64,000 bases of DNA from Bradyrhizobium sp. AUGA SZCCT0158 (GCF_018130065.1 NZ_JAFCME010000027.1:1-64000), one strand, 5' to 3'; shown: positions 9,061 through 18,869, counted from the first letter of the stretch. The notes: generated from the sequence alone by a model not told the origin. Numbers and translations: made by a program.

Positions 9061-9085
9061 GGAACGGAACCTGAATGGGGCAGTT
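9061..9085 (+). promoter_or_regulatory. possible EcfG-type general-stress promoter
   Basis: GGAAC at 9061, 16-base spacer, then AGTT. This is one mismatch from the alphaproteobacterial EcfG consensus (GGAAC-N16/17-CGTT). It lies 20 bases before the start of the small gene at 9105. It could be chance. Confidence 0.3.
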
Positions 9086-9104
9086 GACCGCCCGGAGTGT
9101 TAAA

Positions 9105-9327
9105 ATGTCCGATGCTGTCGACTATCTGCGCGCCTACGCCGTAAGAGCCATCTGCAAGGCGCGCCGGATGCCGTTTGGCAAGTCAAAGCGTCTTCAACGA
9201 GCAGTCGGCCGAATTTATGCTTTTGACCAAGGAGGCGGCTGTCGCCCCGAACGTCGATCATCTCGACGATTTTCGAACGGCGCGCCAAGTGGAAAAGTCG
9301 ATCGCCACGCCTCCGCCACCTACCTGA
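9105..9327 (+). pseudogene. small conserved protein gene broken by a frameshift
   Basis: Reads MSDAVDYLRAYAVRAICKAR to AVGRIY in one frame, then continues after about 9212 in another frame as LLTKEAAVAPNVDHLDDFRT, then ARQVEKSIATPPPPT and stop at 9327. The two halves together make a sensible helical protein of about 74 residues. They resemble small Bradyrhizobium proteins in which a Tyr, His or Ala-Leu-Leu stretch links these same segments. The shift equals +1 or -2 base. Either an assembly error or decay. A ribosome-binding GGAG lies upstream. Confidence 0.55.
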
Positions 9328-9546
9328 TGACTGGACAGACTGGAGTGCGCTTTGTTTGGCAATCGCCGGCGTCTCAAAACGCCAATGCGGTGCAAGCTCG
9401 CTCTTGAGAGCTCGCAAATCAGGGCATTTGTTCGCGCCTTCCACGCGGTAAGCTTAGATTGACTCGCCAGTCTTCAGACGCGGCAGCTGGAACCATGTTT
9501 CTCGTAGCTGGTTGGCATGACAGTTGACGCAACGAAAGCATACCAA

Positions 9547-9960
9547 ATGCGCTCTCTTACCAGTCGATCACTCGTTTGTTGGACTCTTCTTTTTCTTGTT
9601 GTTTCCAGCGGGTGCATCGCTGCGCCAGAGTGCGACTCCATCGAAACCCGGAAGGCCGTGCTCCAATTCGTCTTGGACGACGGCAACAATCCACTGGTCA
9701 GTTATGCGGCCAGGAATTCAACAACCGGTAAGGCATCGGCTGACGCGACCTCGCAAGACTCGAAAAGCGAAAAGCCTCTGTATCAGCTCGGTCAGAGGAT
9801 GGTTACGACCTCAAAGAGCAAGGACAAGCTGACGGTGAAATGCAGTGGCGAGATTTCGGCCGCCGTCGGCGATATCAAAGCGACGAAAGAAGTAACGTTC
9901 ACCGTACAGCAATCCTCGGACGGCACGACTTCAGTCTCCGTCGATCCGTTTCAATTTTGA
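9547..9960 (+). CDS. putative lipoprotein of unknown function
   Basis: 137 residues from ATG 9547 (an ATG at 9517 is also in frame). It begins with an N-terminal signal (LVCWTLLFLVVSSGC) ending in a lipobox-like Ser-Ser-Gly-Cys, predicting a lipid-anchored periplasmic protein. A Ser/Lys-rich middle follows (KASADATSQDSKSEKPLY), then a beta-rich C-terminus (VTFTVQQSSDGTTSVSVDPF). I recognise no domain. Confidence 0.6.
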   Translation: MRSLTSRSLVCWTLLFLVVSSGCIAAPECDSIETRKAVLQFVLDDGNNPLVSYAARNSTTGKASADATSQDSKSEKPLYQLGQRMVTTSKSKDKLTVKCSGEISAAVGDIKATKEVTFTVQQSSDGTTSVSVDPFQF

Positions 9961-10155
9961 ATCCCGCAGAGTGATGAATGAATGGATGGTTGCGCGGTTG
10001 GCGCGTTGAGACATGCCCCCTAGCCTTGGCGATGACCGTTTACAGGAAAGACAGGAAATAGTCGGGAATTGCGATGACCAAGGCGGACAACGTGCGTTTG
10101 CAGCTTGCCTCGCAGTCAATCTCCGGCTCTTATTAAAACTGCCGGAGGGCACGAC

Positions 10156-10449
10156 ATGATTACCGAAATTGCACAGATCGAAATCAAGCCGGGTACTGAA
10201 AAGGACTATGAAGCTGCGGTCGCCAAGGCGGCGGACCTGCCCCAGATCAAAGGCTTCCACGGGTTCGAGCTGCATCGTTCTATCGAAAAGCCGCAGCGTT
10301 ATCGGTTCATTGCTAGGTGGGATACTGTAGAGGCCCACAATGATTTTCGTGCCTCGGAGGCTTTCGCGGACTGGCGCGCGTTGGTTGGACCGTATTACGC
10401 GGGACCGCCCGAGGTCGAGCACACCGAGACAGTGGTCTCAACGTTCTAG
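10156..10449 (+). CDS. antibiotic biosynthesis monooxygenase (ABM) fold protein
   Basis: 97 residues, GGAGGG at 10144 before ATG 10156. The sequence MITEIAQIEIKPGTEKDYEA, then GFHGFELHRSIEKPQRYRF and ARWDTVEAHNDFRASEAFAD, fits the dimeric ferredoxin-like ABM fold. This family includes small oxygenases acting on quinols and stress-related proteins, and the substrate here is unknown. Cytoplasmic, single-gene unit, intact. Confidence 0.75.
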   Translation: MITEIAQIEIKPGTEKDYEAAVAKAADLPQIKGFHGFELHRSIEKPQRYRFIARWDTVEAHNDFRASEAFADWRALVGPYYAGPPEVEHTETVVSTF

Positions 10450-10544
10450 CCCCTGAGCGCTGACGCATTCGTGGTCTTTCGGGTAAGTATCTAACTTCTG
10501 TTGTTGATCCAGAGCCGACCTCCGCTCGAAGCGTTCGATTCGGT

Positions 10545-11894
10545 TTACGAAGTCCGCTTGAGAACGGAGCGACGCTTGCTGAAGTTTCGGTTCGCAGCCG
10601 CGGAGCGGAATTGCTCGATGGCTATACCTAGCGCCGTAAGGGCACCTTCCTCAAGGACCCCGTGGTCATATTTGTCGAGCGTTTCGCGTACGATGTGGTC
10701 AATTTCATTTTCGATCTGCACCATATCCTCATCCGCGGAATCACGGATCTTAGCTGCGAGATCCAACACTCTATCCCTGAGCGACGATGCGTTCTCCTGC
10801 TCGTCCGGATAAAGGAAAGCGCGAAGACCTGCACCGAACGAACCTAACGCCGACAGGACAAGGATACCGCCCCAAAAGTAATCGCCGTAGCGCTCAAGGA
10901 ACGTCCGTTCTGTTCCGTCAATGTAGGCAGCTACGCCAGGATGTGCAGGGATAGCCGCATCCTTTTCCGTATTAGGTTTTTCGATGGTCGCTGTATCGGG
11001 TATCTCGCGCAATATCATTTGACGATGAGCGAATAACTCACGGGAAAAGGCTGCAGCAGCTTGCTCCGAGAGGGCTTTGCCAGCGACGACAAGATTGCTA
11101 ACCGCGACCACACTTACTGCTTCTGGCGGCAATGCTGGATTAGAACCGAAAGCAGACTTTGGTATCTCTACAGCCTCAATCGTCGGCTGTCGGAGGACGA
11201 TCGCTTCGGCTGTTTCCAGGTCAAGAAAATTTGGCGCTTCCCGAAGCCGTGAGAACGATCGGAAGATTTCCGCAAGCGCCTTGCTCTTGATTGCACCCGT
11301 GGTCGCAAAGAAATTGAAACTTTTGTCTCCTGCCATGGCATCCATACTGCCAAGTGGCACGATTTCGACCTTGTTGGGGGGAACGCCCTCTGAGGATAGA
11401 ACAACATTGAGCAACGCGAGGTCTGCAGATGTCCCGTTTAGTACAGCGATTCTGGAGCCGACGAGGTTCTTCCACTCTGTGGCTCGAGAAGGCTTTTGAC
11501 CAGGTATGTGTGCCGTCCAAAGAAAAAGTGCGCTTTTTCGCAGCACAGCAATAGAAAGGAGATCGGCAGACATTACATCGCTTCGGACGGCGGCTAAGTC
11601 TGCGTCGCCTCTCCTCAAGAGCGCTGTCTCCTGACCTTGGTCCACCACGCTTACTGAGAGACGTACTGAGCTTCGTGCACGTGTAAGAACGCGAGCTATA
11701 GCTTCGACAATCCTGGCATCCTCGCTGGCGAAGGCCACGGCGATACGAAGTGTCATAGGCCTCAAGGTAGCAAACAGGATGCCACTGGCGATCATTGCAA
11801 CGAAGAAGCCTGCCGCGGCCAACGCGTAAAGAACTCTGCGTCGATGTTCATTTCTCCGCCGTCTAGACTTCCGCGACGCTGCCTTTATAGCCAT
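10545..11894 (-). CDS. TAXI-family TRAP-type solute-binding protein, membrane-tethered
   Basis: 449 residues. The basic N-terminus (KAASRKSRRRRNEHRRR) precedes a membrane helix (LYALAAAGFFVAMIASGILFA). A periplasmic binding domain of the TAXI/NMT1-like type follows (LRIAVAFASEDARIVEAI; VGSRIAVLNGTSADLALLN; VPLGSMDAMAGDKSFNFFA). A second membrane helix (YFWGGILVLSALGSFGAG) near residue 345 and a C-terminal cytoplasmic helical tail (LRDRVLDLAAKIRDSADEDM) come last. Two-helix forms like this lack an adjacent TRAP permease and may act in sensing. No permease gene is nearby. Confidence 0.75.
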   Translation of the reverse strand: MAIKAASRKSRRRRNEHRRRVLYALAAAGFFVAMIASGILFATLRPMTLRIAVAFASEDARIVEAIARVLTRARSSVRLSVSVVDQGQETALLRRGDADLAAVRSDVMSADLLSIAVLRKSALFLWTAHIPGQKPSRATEWKNLVGSRIAVLNGTSADLALLNVVLSSEGVPPNKVEIVPLGSMDAMAGDKSFNFFATTGAIKSKALAEIFRSFSRLREAPNFLDLETAEAIVLRQPTIEAVEIPKSAFGSNPALPPEAVSVVAVSNLVVAGKALSEQAAAAFSRELFAHRQMILREIPDTATIEKPNTEKDAAIPAHPGVAAYIDGTERTFLERYGDYFWGGILVLSALGSFGAGLRAFLYPDEQENASSLRDRVLDLAAKIRDSADEDMVQIENEIDHIVRETLDKYDHGVLEEGALTALGIAIEQFRSAAANRNFSKRRSVLKRTS

Positions 11895-12056
11895 GAAATT
11901 GCGCCTTTCGAAGGATTCTAGACATACTTAGAGAGCAGGACGTCGCGTGACGACTTCTGCGATCGCTTTGGCTTCATTGGCAGCTTGATAACGACGATCC
12001 CGTCAGATCACAGGATCCTTGTATTCACAGTTGAGCCTGTTCAGTCCTTGAAAGCA

Positions 12057-12363
12057 TCACCGATTCTGCCATGCAAACCTTAGCCGCTCCCACTTTGCTT
12101 CCGTCCAAGTCAGCGCTCTAATGAGGTTTTTGCAACAATGGGACATCCTGCGCAATGAACAGGAGACCGAGGGGCAGCATCCAGATACCCAACACAGGTA
12201 AGAAGCTAAAGACCCCGCCAAGAATCAGCAATAATGCGACAGTTAGACGAGCCGCGAATGAGGACGGCTTTCGCAACCAGTGAATGAAGCGAGAGATCCT
12301 AGCCGGCACTCGCCGATTGATCATCTCGAAATACCTATTCATCTCTTTATAAGAGGCGGTCAT
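12057..12363 (-). pseudogene. small membrane protein, frameshifted copy of the 61788 gene
   Basis: Starts MTASYKEMNRYFEMINRR and contains a membrane segment (LTVALLLILGGVFSFLPVLG, then IWMLPLGLLFIAQ). It stops after LLQKPH at 12118. A 2-base deletion at about 12122 hides the natural tail. In the shifted frame it continues LIRALTWTEAKWERLRFAWQ-NR and ends at 12057, matching the tail of the paralogue at 61788-62096 (LVSCLVWIEKKWELLRLKWQ-NR). It encodes an intact-looking but C-truncated protein of about 81 residues. Function unknown. Confidence 0.7.
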
Positions 12364-12512
12364 TTCATCTCGCATTAGTTATCGCCCGCGCAACTATGGG
12401 AACAACGCTGGAGCTCCAGAGTTCCGCGGCTGCGAGACGTTGCTCGAAAGCGGCGCCGTAAGCTGGCGACAAGACGATCCATCCCTCGCCCAACCCATCC
12501 GAAGTGAATTAG

Positions 12513-13415
12513 TTAGCCCGCGTGCCGCCGCCTCCTCGACGTTCCCGCCGGCCTCAGCCGGCTTTCGGAAGCGTCGCGGCTTTCGCTATCCGACCGCGCG
12601 TCGGCGATCGCTTTGGTGACCTCCGATCCGAACAGAAATATTTGCGCAGAGTAATAGGTCCAGAGCAGTATTACGATAAGGGCGCCTGCCGCGCCGTTGC
12701 CCGAACTCGTCGCTGTCGTTCCAAGATACCAGCCGATTAGACTTTTTCCCGTCGTGAACAAGAGCGCGGTCAGAAACGCGCCCGTGCGCACGTCCCGCCA
12801 TGCAATAGGGGTGTCGGGCAAGACCTTGTAAATGGCGGCGAACAGCGCCGTGAACAGCGCAACCGACACAAGCGTATTGATGACGGATAAGATCAACGGA
12901 GCCAGCACGTTCCTGCTGCCCAGATAGTCGGTAAGTCCCGAGAGGCCGGTGCTGGCGGCAAGCGAAACCATCAACAGAAAGCCGAGGGCGCCGACCAGAC
13001 CCAAACTCGTGGCCCGGCTCCTGATCAGCGAGAAAAACGGCTGATCGGGCGCCTTCGCCTTCCAGGTGGCGTTCAAAGCGGACTGCATTTCGCCGAAGAC
13101 GCCTGAAGCCGTGACCAGCAGCATGACGATTCCAAAGATCGTCGCGGGAGTGCCGGTGTTCGGATCGCTCGATTTGGCGAGCATCGATTTGACCAGTTCG
13201 CCACTTTCCTGCCCAAGAACGCCGCCCATTTCCCGGATCAGGCTATCCCGCACCAGATCGTTTCCGAAAGCAACGCCGGCAACCGCCACGACGATCAGGA
13301 GGACAGGAGTCAGAGACGTGACAGCGTAAAAGGAAATTGCTGCGCCTCGACTCAACGCTTCATTGGCGATGTAACCCCGAACTGCAGCTTTAAGGATCTT
13401 CCACACTTCTAACAT
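12513..13415 (-). CDS. YihY/BrkB-family inner-membrane protein
   Basis: 300 residues from ATG 13415. The start MLEVWKILKAAVRGYIANEA, then LSRGAAISFYAVTSLTPVLL, is the YihY signature, with about six membrane segments through to ALIVILLWTYYSAQIFLFG. YihY family members (once misnamed RNase BN) are of unsettled transport or envelope function. The tail is Ser/Arg-rich. An in-frame extension to 13691 is not needed. A degenerate fragment of a second yihY-like gene lies at 23915-24078, beside the second AI-2E gene. Confidence 0.85.
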   Translation of the reverse strand: MLEVWKILKAAVRGYIANEALSRGAAISFYAVTSLTPVLLIVVAVAGVAFGNDLVRDSLIREMGGVLGQESGELVKSMLAKSSDPNTGTPATIFGIVMLLVTASGVFGEMQSALNATWKAKAPDQPFFSLIRSRATSLGLVGALGFLLMVSLAASTGLSGLTDYLGSRNVLAPLILSVINTLVSVALFTALFAAIYKVLPDTPIAWRDVRTGAFLTALLFTTGKSLIGWYLGTTATSSGNGAAGALIVILLWTYYSAQIFLFGSEVTKAIADARSDSESRDASESRLRPAGTSRRRRHAG

Positions 13416-13699
13416 AACTCTGCTCTCGAGTGCCTCGTCGTCGTGTCCTGGCCGCCGCTCGATAAGAGAATGGCCGACGGTGCAGGGATTAGTTGTAGCC
13501 CGGCCTCGGGTATCCGCGCCTTTCTGCCCCCGTGGCAAAAATGGCATTTCGGACAGGTAAATTGAATCATCGGTCGAGACGACCAAGGAGGCTTCACGAT
13601 TTTCAACGCCATCGGCCACGCTTCGCATTTTAGACATGCGACCAATTCGGCTTCGGGGGCGAGGTCCAGACCTGCGGGGCGTCCCGTCCAATTCGGCAT
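13409..13699 (-). CDS. possible small zinc-knuckle protein
   Basis: 96-residue frame with two Cys pairs (VACLKCEAWPMALKIVKPPW, then MIQFTCPKCHFCHGG) spaced as in a small zinc ribbon. Its tail is low in recognisable features and overlaps the first codons of the YihY gene. Cys spacing favours a real gene; the compositional evidence is weak. It may itself be partly decayed. Confidence 0.35.
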   Translation of the reverse strand: MPNWTGRPAGLDLAPEAELVACLKCEAWPMALKIVKPPWSSRPMIQFTCPKCHFCHGGRKARIPEAGLQLIPAPSAILLSSGGQDTTTRHSRAELC

Positions 13700-13982
13700 C
13701 CGCGCACCGTCAGGGTGGTTATACCCGCCGCTGCCCATGCGATGACAGCACCCAACAACAGAGCCGCGCGGCGACGGAGAAAGCGAGCGGCGAGATTTGG
13801 TTATCGCGGCCCGAGCCTTTGCGATCACGCCATCGATTTTCGGCTTCCGGCCCGGCAAGACCGGTATTCGCCGCAACGAGTTGCGCCAAATAGGATCGAT
13901 CCTCACTGCCCATTCCCGAATGGCTCGACGATATCAGGGTATTCGTCCGGGCTCCGCTCGCTCCTTACCGTCCACTCGCAGT

Positions 13983-14657
13983 TCATGTTGCGCTTTGCGA
14001 CGCGCTCTTTCCCGCCGCGTCGACCACACGGCTGACCTTGCCTGATAGGGCGTCCATCGCCGCCTTTGCGTCATCGATCGTGAGCCCCTGCCTGCGCGCT
14101 TCGTCGGCCGCGGTTTCAACGACGGTGGCTGCAACCGTGGCCGCCTTGTCGATCTGCTGGCCTGCGATTTCGGCAGCCTTGCTTTTCAGGGTCTCGCTGG
14201 TTTCGCCAAGGTATGATTTTTCGATGTCAGTGTTCGGTAAGGCCGCGGCGATGCCGGCGCCGATGGCCAATCCAATGGCGCCCAATGCCAGGGGCTGTGC
14301 CTTGAACAAATCGGTCAGATTGCCCCGCATCGTGCCAAGAACTTCGGCAGAATCCGGCAGGGCCTTTGCGTATTCCGAGGCCATGCGGGTCGCGGTTTCG
14401 ATACCGTCGCTACCCGTCTCACGGAGCGTTCCGGCAGCGGATGCAACGCGGTCCTGTGTGGCGCTCATCGCATTCCTTGCCGCGTCCGGCAGGCGATCGA
14501 GTCGGGTCTTCTGAAGAATATCGCCAGGTGCACCCGCTTTGCCGGCGAACAGCCAGACCAGTCCCATTCCGATGAGTGCCGCGGAGACCGGATTACGGCG
14601 CGCTGCGTTGCCAAGATCCTTGATAAAGTCCGAGCCCTTTTCAGCTATGTCGGTCAT
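13983..14657 (-). CDS. DUF3618-associated membrane stress protein
   Basis: 224 residues, last gene of a tight operon. The N-terminus IKDLGNAARRNPVSAALIG, then MGLVWLFAGKAG, is the 'ARRNP..A..IG.G' membrane motif shared with its neighbours. The mid-segment QPLALGAIGLAIGAGIAAAL is a second membrane-associated repeat of that motif. The rest is Ala/Lys-rich helix. The start overlaps the holin-like gene stop by 4 bases (ATGA), indicating translational coupling. Role unknown; relatives are called nutrient-deprivation-induced proteins. Confidence 0.65.
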   Translation of the reverse strand: MTDIAEKGSDFIKDLGNAARRNPVSAALIGMGLVWLFAGKAGAPGDILQKTRLDRLPDAARNAMSATQDRVASAAGTLRETGSDGIETATRMASEYAKALPDSAEVLGTMRGNLTDLFKAQPLALGAIGLAIGAGIAAALPNTDIEKSYLGETSETLKSKAAEIAGQQIDKAATVAATVVETAADEARRQGLTIDDAKAAMDALSGKVSRVVDAAGKSASQSAT

Positions 14658-15046
14658 CGAACCATCTCCCTCGCTGCCGCTTTGTCTCGTTCGACTTCTT
14701 CAATCATCACATTGGGCGCAAGTGCATCGCCCGACAGGCGGTTAAGGCCCACCACGATGAGGGCGATCGATAAGACCGCTGCGCCGCCACCGGCGATGAG
14801 ATATGCGATGGGCTCGGAAAAGCCGCCCTGTATGAGGGCAGCCGCCGCGGCAAACAACAGTAGGACAAGCGCGGGAATCATGATGACCGCCCCAGCACCC
14901 ATCATTGCGGCGGCTCTCCCGGCCTGTCCGGCCTTTTCGGAGATTTCGGCGCGAGCCAGCGCAAATTCGCTTCCGATCAGCTTTGCAAGCTGACCAACCG
15001 CATCGCTGAACAGTTCCGGGATCGAACGATCAGTTCGAGAAGTCAT
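14654..15046 (-). CDS. holin-X-like (phage holin 3_6 family) membrane protein
   Basis: 130 residues. The amphipathic N-terminus (FSDAVGQLAKLIGSEFALAR, then AEISEKAGQAGRAAAMMG) is followed by two membrane helices (AVIMIPALVLLLFAAAAALI and AYLIAGGGAAVLSIALIVVG). This is the architecture of the 'putative actinobacterial holin-X' family, which in proteobacteria sits beside DUF883/ElaB and DUF3618 genes and is not a phage holin. It overlaps the preceding gene by 17 bases and the next by 4. Confidence 0.75.
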   Translation of the reverse strand: MTSRTDRSIPELFSDAVGQLAKLIGSEFALARAEISEKAGQAGRAAAMMGAGAVIMIPALVLLLFAAAAALIQGGFSEPIAYLIAGGGAAVLSIALIVVGLNRLSGDALAPNVMIEEVERDKAAAREMVR

Positions 15047-15656
15047 CGCGGTACCCTCGGTTGTCTGCTGCTGAGGAGCGGCTGTCCGTTCTCATGGCTT
15101 GCGAACTCGGGCCGTCGTCAATGGAGGAGCTCTTGAGGAACCGAACGGCACCAAAACCCGCGAGGACCGCCAAGCCAAGGAAGGCCGTCGGTTGACGGCG
15201 CGCAAAGGATTGCGCATTCCGGACCACATCGTTCAGGTTACCGTTGCGGATGTGATCGGAAACGCCCTCGATCTGGGAGGCCGCCTTCCGGATGTAGCTG
15301 CCCGCGAGCGGGAGATCCGTATCAAACTCCCGTGCCGCGCGCCGCATTGTTTCTGCCAGGTTGCCGACGTATTCCGCGCCGGACGATTTTTGACTGTTGA
15401 CCGCGTCCTTGAGCTTGTCAGTAGCCTGAGATGCGACATCCTTGGCCGCATCGACGAAATCGGAGGCCTGGCCCTTAATGGTGTCGGTCGAGCTTTCAGC
15501 AATATCCTTCGCCTTGTCGGTGAGGTCTCGGCCCGCCGACATGGCCTGCTCGCTCAAACTTTTGGTCGATGCGACCGCGTCGTCAAATTTGGCTCTTGCG
15601 GAATCTTGGCCGGAAGACGCCGTGCCTTGATGTGCAGTTCCAATGAGGTCAGCCAT
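15030..15656 (-). CDS. ElaB/DUF883-like membrane-tethered helical protein
   Basis: 208 residues from ATG 15656 (two bases after the upstream stop). It is a long Ala/Lys/Asp-rich amphipathic region (FVDAAKDVASQATDKLKDAV) with a C-terminal hydrophobic anchor preceded by the FARRQPTAFLGLAVLAGFGA motif, as in ElaB-type proteins that tether stationary-phase factors to the membrane. An upstream in-frame ATG at 15671 overlaps the previous gene. Confidence 0.65.
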   Translation of the reverse strand: MADLIGTAHQGTASSGQDSARAKFDDAVASTKSLSEQAMSAGRDLTDKAKDIAESSTDTIKGQASDFVDAAKDVASQATDKLKDAVNSQKSSGAEYVGNLAETMRRAAREFDTDLPLAGSYIRKAASQIEGVSDHIRNGNLNDVVRNAQSFARRQPTAFLGLAVLAGFGAVRFLKSSSIDDGPSSQAMRTDSRSSAADNRGYRDDFSN

Positions 15657-15657
15657 G

Positions 15658-16863
15658 TCAGTTTCCTCCACCGGTATGTGAATGGGTTGACTTGTCCGGA
15701 TCGAACGCCGTCGTGACAGCGCTTTCCGCCACGCGCCTGACGCGTTGCCCGATCTCGCGGGCCGACTCGTTCAGCTTGTCCGGGGTGAGGCCTTCCGCGC
15801 CGGCCTGCCGCGCCACGTTTTCAAAAATTTCGCCCGCTACGCCCTTGGCAGCGTCGAAGCCTTTGGAAGCTGCTTCACTCGCCCGTCTTCTGGCGGCCGT
15901 GGCTGCATCGCCCACGAGATCCTCCTCCAGCTCACTCTTGGGAAGTGCACTCGCAATCAGACCTCCAACCAGCAGACCGACGCCCGCGACCAGAAGTGGA
16001 TTCTGCTGGATCGTGTCCAACATTGTCTTTCCGGCGCGACTGGAATAATCCGCTGCCTTGTCGCGAACACCGCGGGCCGCTTCCAACCCCGCATTCGCCG
16101 CGGACGAGGCGGCGTTTCGGGTGGCAGAGGCTACGCCGGCGGCCATATCTCGCGACGAATCCATCGCGGAACCAGCAAGGTCAGACGCACTGTCTTTGAT
16201 ATCGAAGACACGCGTGTTGATCGCGTCACCTGCCGCGGCGGCCGAGTCCTTTAGCCGGTCTGCCAGATTGAGCTCCGCCATCGAGGATGTTGCGGGAACC
16301 TGGTCCGCGCTCGCGGACAGCGCCTCGCCAGCGCGCCCGGTGGCATCCGAAACCGCGCCCGTTGCCGAACTGACTGCCTCTCCAACCTGTGCCGCCATAT
16401 CCTGGCTGCGCCGGCCGAGTTCGTCCGATAGACCGGAGGCCATGTCGGAGGCTTTCTGGGTGATCGATTGTCCGCTCTTTGTGCCGGCGAAAAAGATCCC
16501 CGCGCCGACCATCAGCACGGGCAACGGAATTGCCCTTGCGAACCTGAAGAGCGGATAGGCGAGGCTTGCGCCCACGGCCACCGCCTGCATCGGGTTGCGA
16601 CGCGCGGCCGCCGTTATGTCCTCCAACATGCTTTCGCCTTTGGAGCGGACGTAGCTCCTGACTTCCGCCTTGATGCTTTCGGGACTGATGCGCTGGCGAA
16701 TTTCGCTCGCGGTGTCGGTTACGCTCGCCTTGAGCTGATCGACCGTTTGGGTCAGACCTGCGCGCGTCTGCTCGGTCTCGCGCTGTAGCTCTCGGAGCGA
16801 TCGATCGGCCGTCTGTTGCATGACCTTGATTCCTTGCTGTTCCAAACGTGAACTCGCGGACAT
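15658..16863 (-). CDS. DUF3618-domain membrane protein
   Basis: 401 residues. The N-terminal ELQRETEQTRAGLTQTVDQL, then KASVTDTASEIRQRISPESI, is a DUF3618 domain. Next come a membrane motif (AARRNPMQAVAVGASLAYPL and RAIPLPVLMVGAGIFFAG), long Ala/Ser-rich amphipathic helix repeats (GDAINTRVFDIKDSASDLAG) and another membrane motif (QQNPLLVAGVGLLVGGLIAS). It starts 3 bases after the AI-2E pseudogene stop, so it was the second gene of an AI-2E, DUF3618, DUF883-like, holin-X operon. Envelope-stress role is inferred. Confidence 0.75.
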   Translation of the reverse strand: MSASSRLEQQGIKVMQQTADRSLRELQRETEQTRAGLTQTVDQLKASVTDTASEIRQRISPESIKAEVRSYVRSKGESMLEDITAAARRNPMQAVAVGASLAYPLFRFARAIPLPVLMVGAGIFFAGTKSGQSITQKASDMASGLSDELGRRSQDMAAQVGEAVSSATGAVSDATGRAGEALSASADQVPATSSMAELNLADRLKDSAAAAGDAINTRVFDIKDSASDLAGSAMDSSRDMAAGVASATRNAASSAANAGLEAARGVRDKAADYSSRAGKTMLDTIQQNPLLVAGVGLLVGGLIASALPKSELEEDLVGDAATAARRRASEAASKGFDAAKGVAGEIFENVARQAGAEGLTPDKLNESAREIGQRVRRVAESAVTTAFDPDKSTHSHTGGGN

Positions 16864-16866
16864 TGC

Positions 16867-18590
16867 CTATTGTTCCCGACGCGTTTTGACGCTGGTACTT
16901 TTGACTACGGCGGCGATGGTAGTCGCGAGCGACTGCGGCCCTACATCATCACTCCGTTGCTCCTTGTCCGCCTCGAACTGATTTCCCAACCGGCAGACGA
17001 TGATCCTGGCCGAAGCTGCCCGCCGGGAGAACTTGCGAACCGTAAACGACAACCTCGCCTCCGATACCTCCTCCAGAAAACAGACGCAGATCGTTTCCGC
17101 GTTGCCGGCGTCAATCTCGGTATCGGCGCCGGAAACACGGGCGTTGAACCCTTCACGTTTCAGCGCATCTGCAACAATCAGCGCGGCGCAATCGTCGAGT
17201 CGACCCAGTCCGGGTATGCAGAAAACCGGCTTGCCCAGCTTGCGAGCGTCGTTGTTGACAATCTTCCCCTTTTTGGCGGGCGCTTCGGCACTCGCGTTCC
17301 CCTCAGCGGTCTCGTGCGAGGCCATATCCTCGATGATTTCGGAAACCGTCTCGTGGATATTCTCGAGCCTGACGTCGTCAAGCCGGCCTTGGGCGGCATT
17401 GGCCTCAGCCAATCGCAAGGCGCCCAGCAGGATTTCTTGGTAATAGGCCACAGCGGACCCCTTCTTCAGGTACGACCGCGCCTGTTCGATCGCGTCAATC
17501 GGATCGCCCGTCAGCATGCGCTGGTATGCGGTCTGCTGCGGCGTCAACGCCGGCTGGTCTCCCAGCATGACGTCGATAAACTGGAGACGGTCGACGTGCC
17601 TGGCAAAGACGACCAGACACAGCGTGAGCGGCGTGGAGAGCAAAAGCCCCAAGGGGCCCCAGAGCCAGGTCCAGAACGACGCGGCCACGACCACGGCGAC
17701 CGGGGACAGGCCGGCACTTCGCCCACAGACCAGCGGTTCGACGGCAAGCCGGCAGCGAGGATCGCGCCGATGTAGGGCACGAACCGAAGGATCATAGCCA
17801 GCAATCCCCATAGCGGCGAGCTCGGGACGCCGATGACGGCGAGGCCCAATCCGATCACGACGCCGAAAGTCGCATTCAGAATGAGTTGGGTCAGGAACAG
17901 CCTGCCTAACCGTTGCCCTGCGTCATCGAGCGCCGCCGTGGTGCGCTCCAAATCCTCGCTGCCGAGCAACCGGATGCACCGGTCGCTTAGATCCTCGCGC
18001 TGAAAAAAGGTAGAAGATGAGAAAGATCACCACGATTCCGGTGGTGGTGAAGGGAGCTGCGAGTGGTCGCAGCATGGCGATCAGTGCCTCCGACGCGCCC
18101 GGGTCTGGCTGATGGACTTCGACCGGGATAGGCGTTCTTGCCGGGCCGTCCGACAACGATGGCTTCGTTGTTTCGGCATCGCCACTTCCGGGCGACTTCA
18201 GCTCCTTGTCCAGGTTCTTCAATAGGCTGGAGGCGTTCTTGAGCACGCCAACGCTGCCAATCCTGTCCCGCAAATTGTGGATTTTTCGCCCAGCGTGGAC
18301 TGATAGCGCGGCAGGTCGCTCGCGAGTTGGTTGACCTCGATCGTCACCATCGCCGCAAGACTGAGGGCGATGGCCAGCGCCAGGCTGACGGCACTGAGCA
18401 CCGCTATCGACCGCGGCACCTTCATGCGCTGGAATGCCCTCACGAGGGGCGACAAGACAAAACTCAAGAGGACGGCGACTGCGATCGGAACGAGGATTTC
18501 GCGCGTGAAATAGAGGGCGGCGACGACAAGTGCGCCGATCAAGAAGTTCGAAATGCCAAGCCAGCTGGGACCAACACCTCTATTTACCAA
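16867..18590 (-). pseudogene. AI-2E family transporter, broken copy A
   Basis: AI-2E transporter (PerM-type) split over four frames. The N-terminus is YFTREILVPIAVAVLLSFVL. A frameshift near 18270 sits in an A-run (one A short; GEK then IHNLRDRIGSVGVLK). A second frameshift near 17980 sits in a T-run (one T extra; FYLF then QREDLSDRC). Then comes LRFVPYIGAILAAGLP, after which about 36 residues are missing relative to copy B before RSAGLSPVAVVVAASFWTWL. The C-terminal tail is hydrophilic. Family members export small molecules or ions by an unsettled mechanism. The start (TTG 18590) is approximate. The deletion argues for true decay, not only base-call error. Confidence 0.75.
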
Positions 18591-18869
18591 TGCGCGAGCC
18601 AACCCGGCACGGAAGTGCGCCGCGTGACCCTTAATGGAAATCCTGTTGGGAAGGTTCCAATCGCGAACCGCATGAGACGTCCCGATTCGTCTCCACCGAC
18701 ATCGGTTGCACCGCAAGATTGATCGGGAAGACGTGGCAAGTTGCCGATGCCTCGCGCCTCGTTGCTTCTTCGCAGACAGCAATGGAACCAATCGGAGGAT
18801 TGCAGTTTACGCTCTACAACGACCAGCCATTTGCCACTTGCCACTTGCCGTTACGGGCCAGTCGATCGT

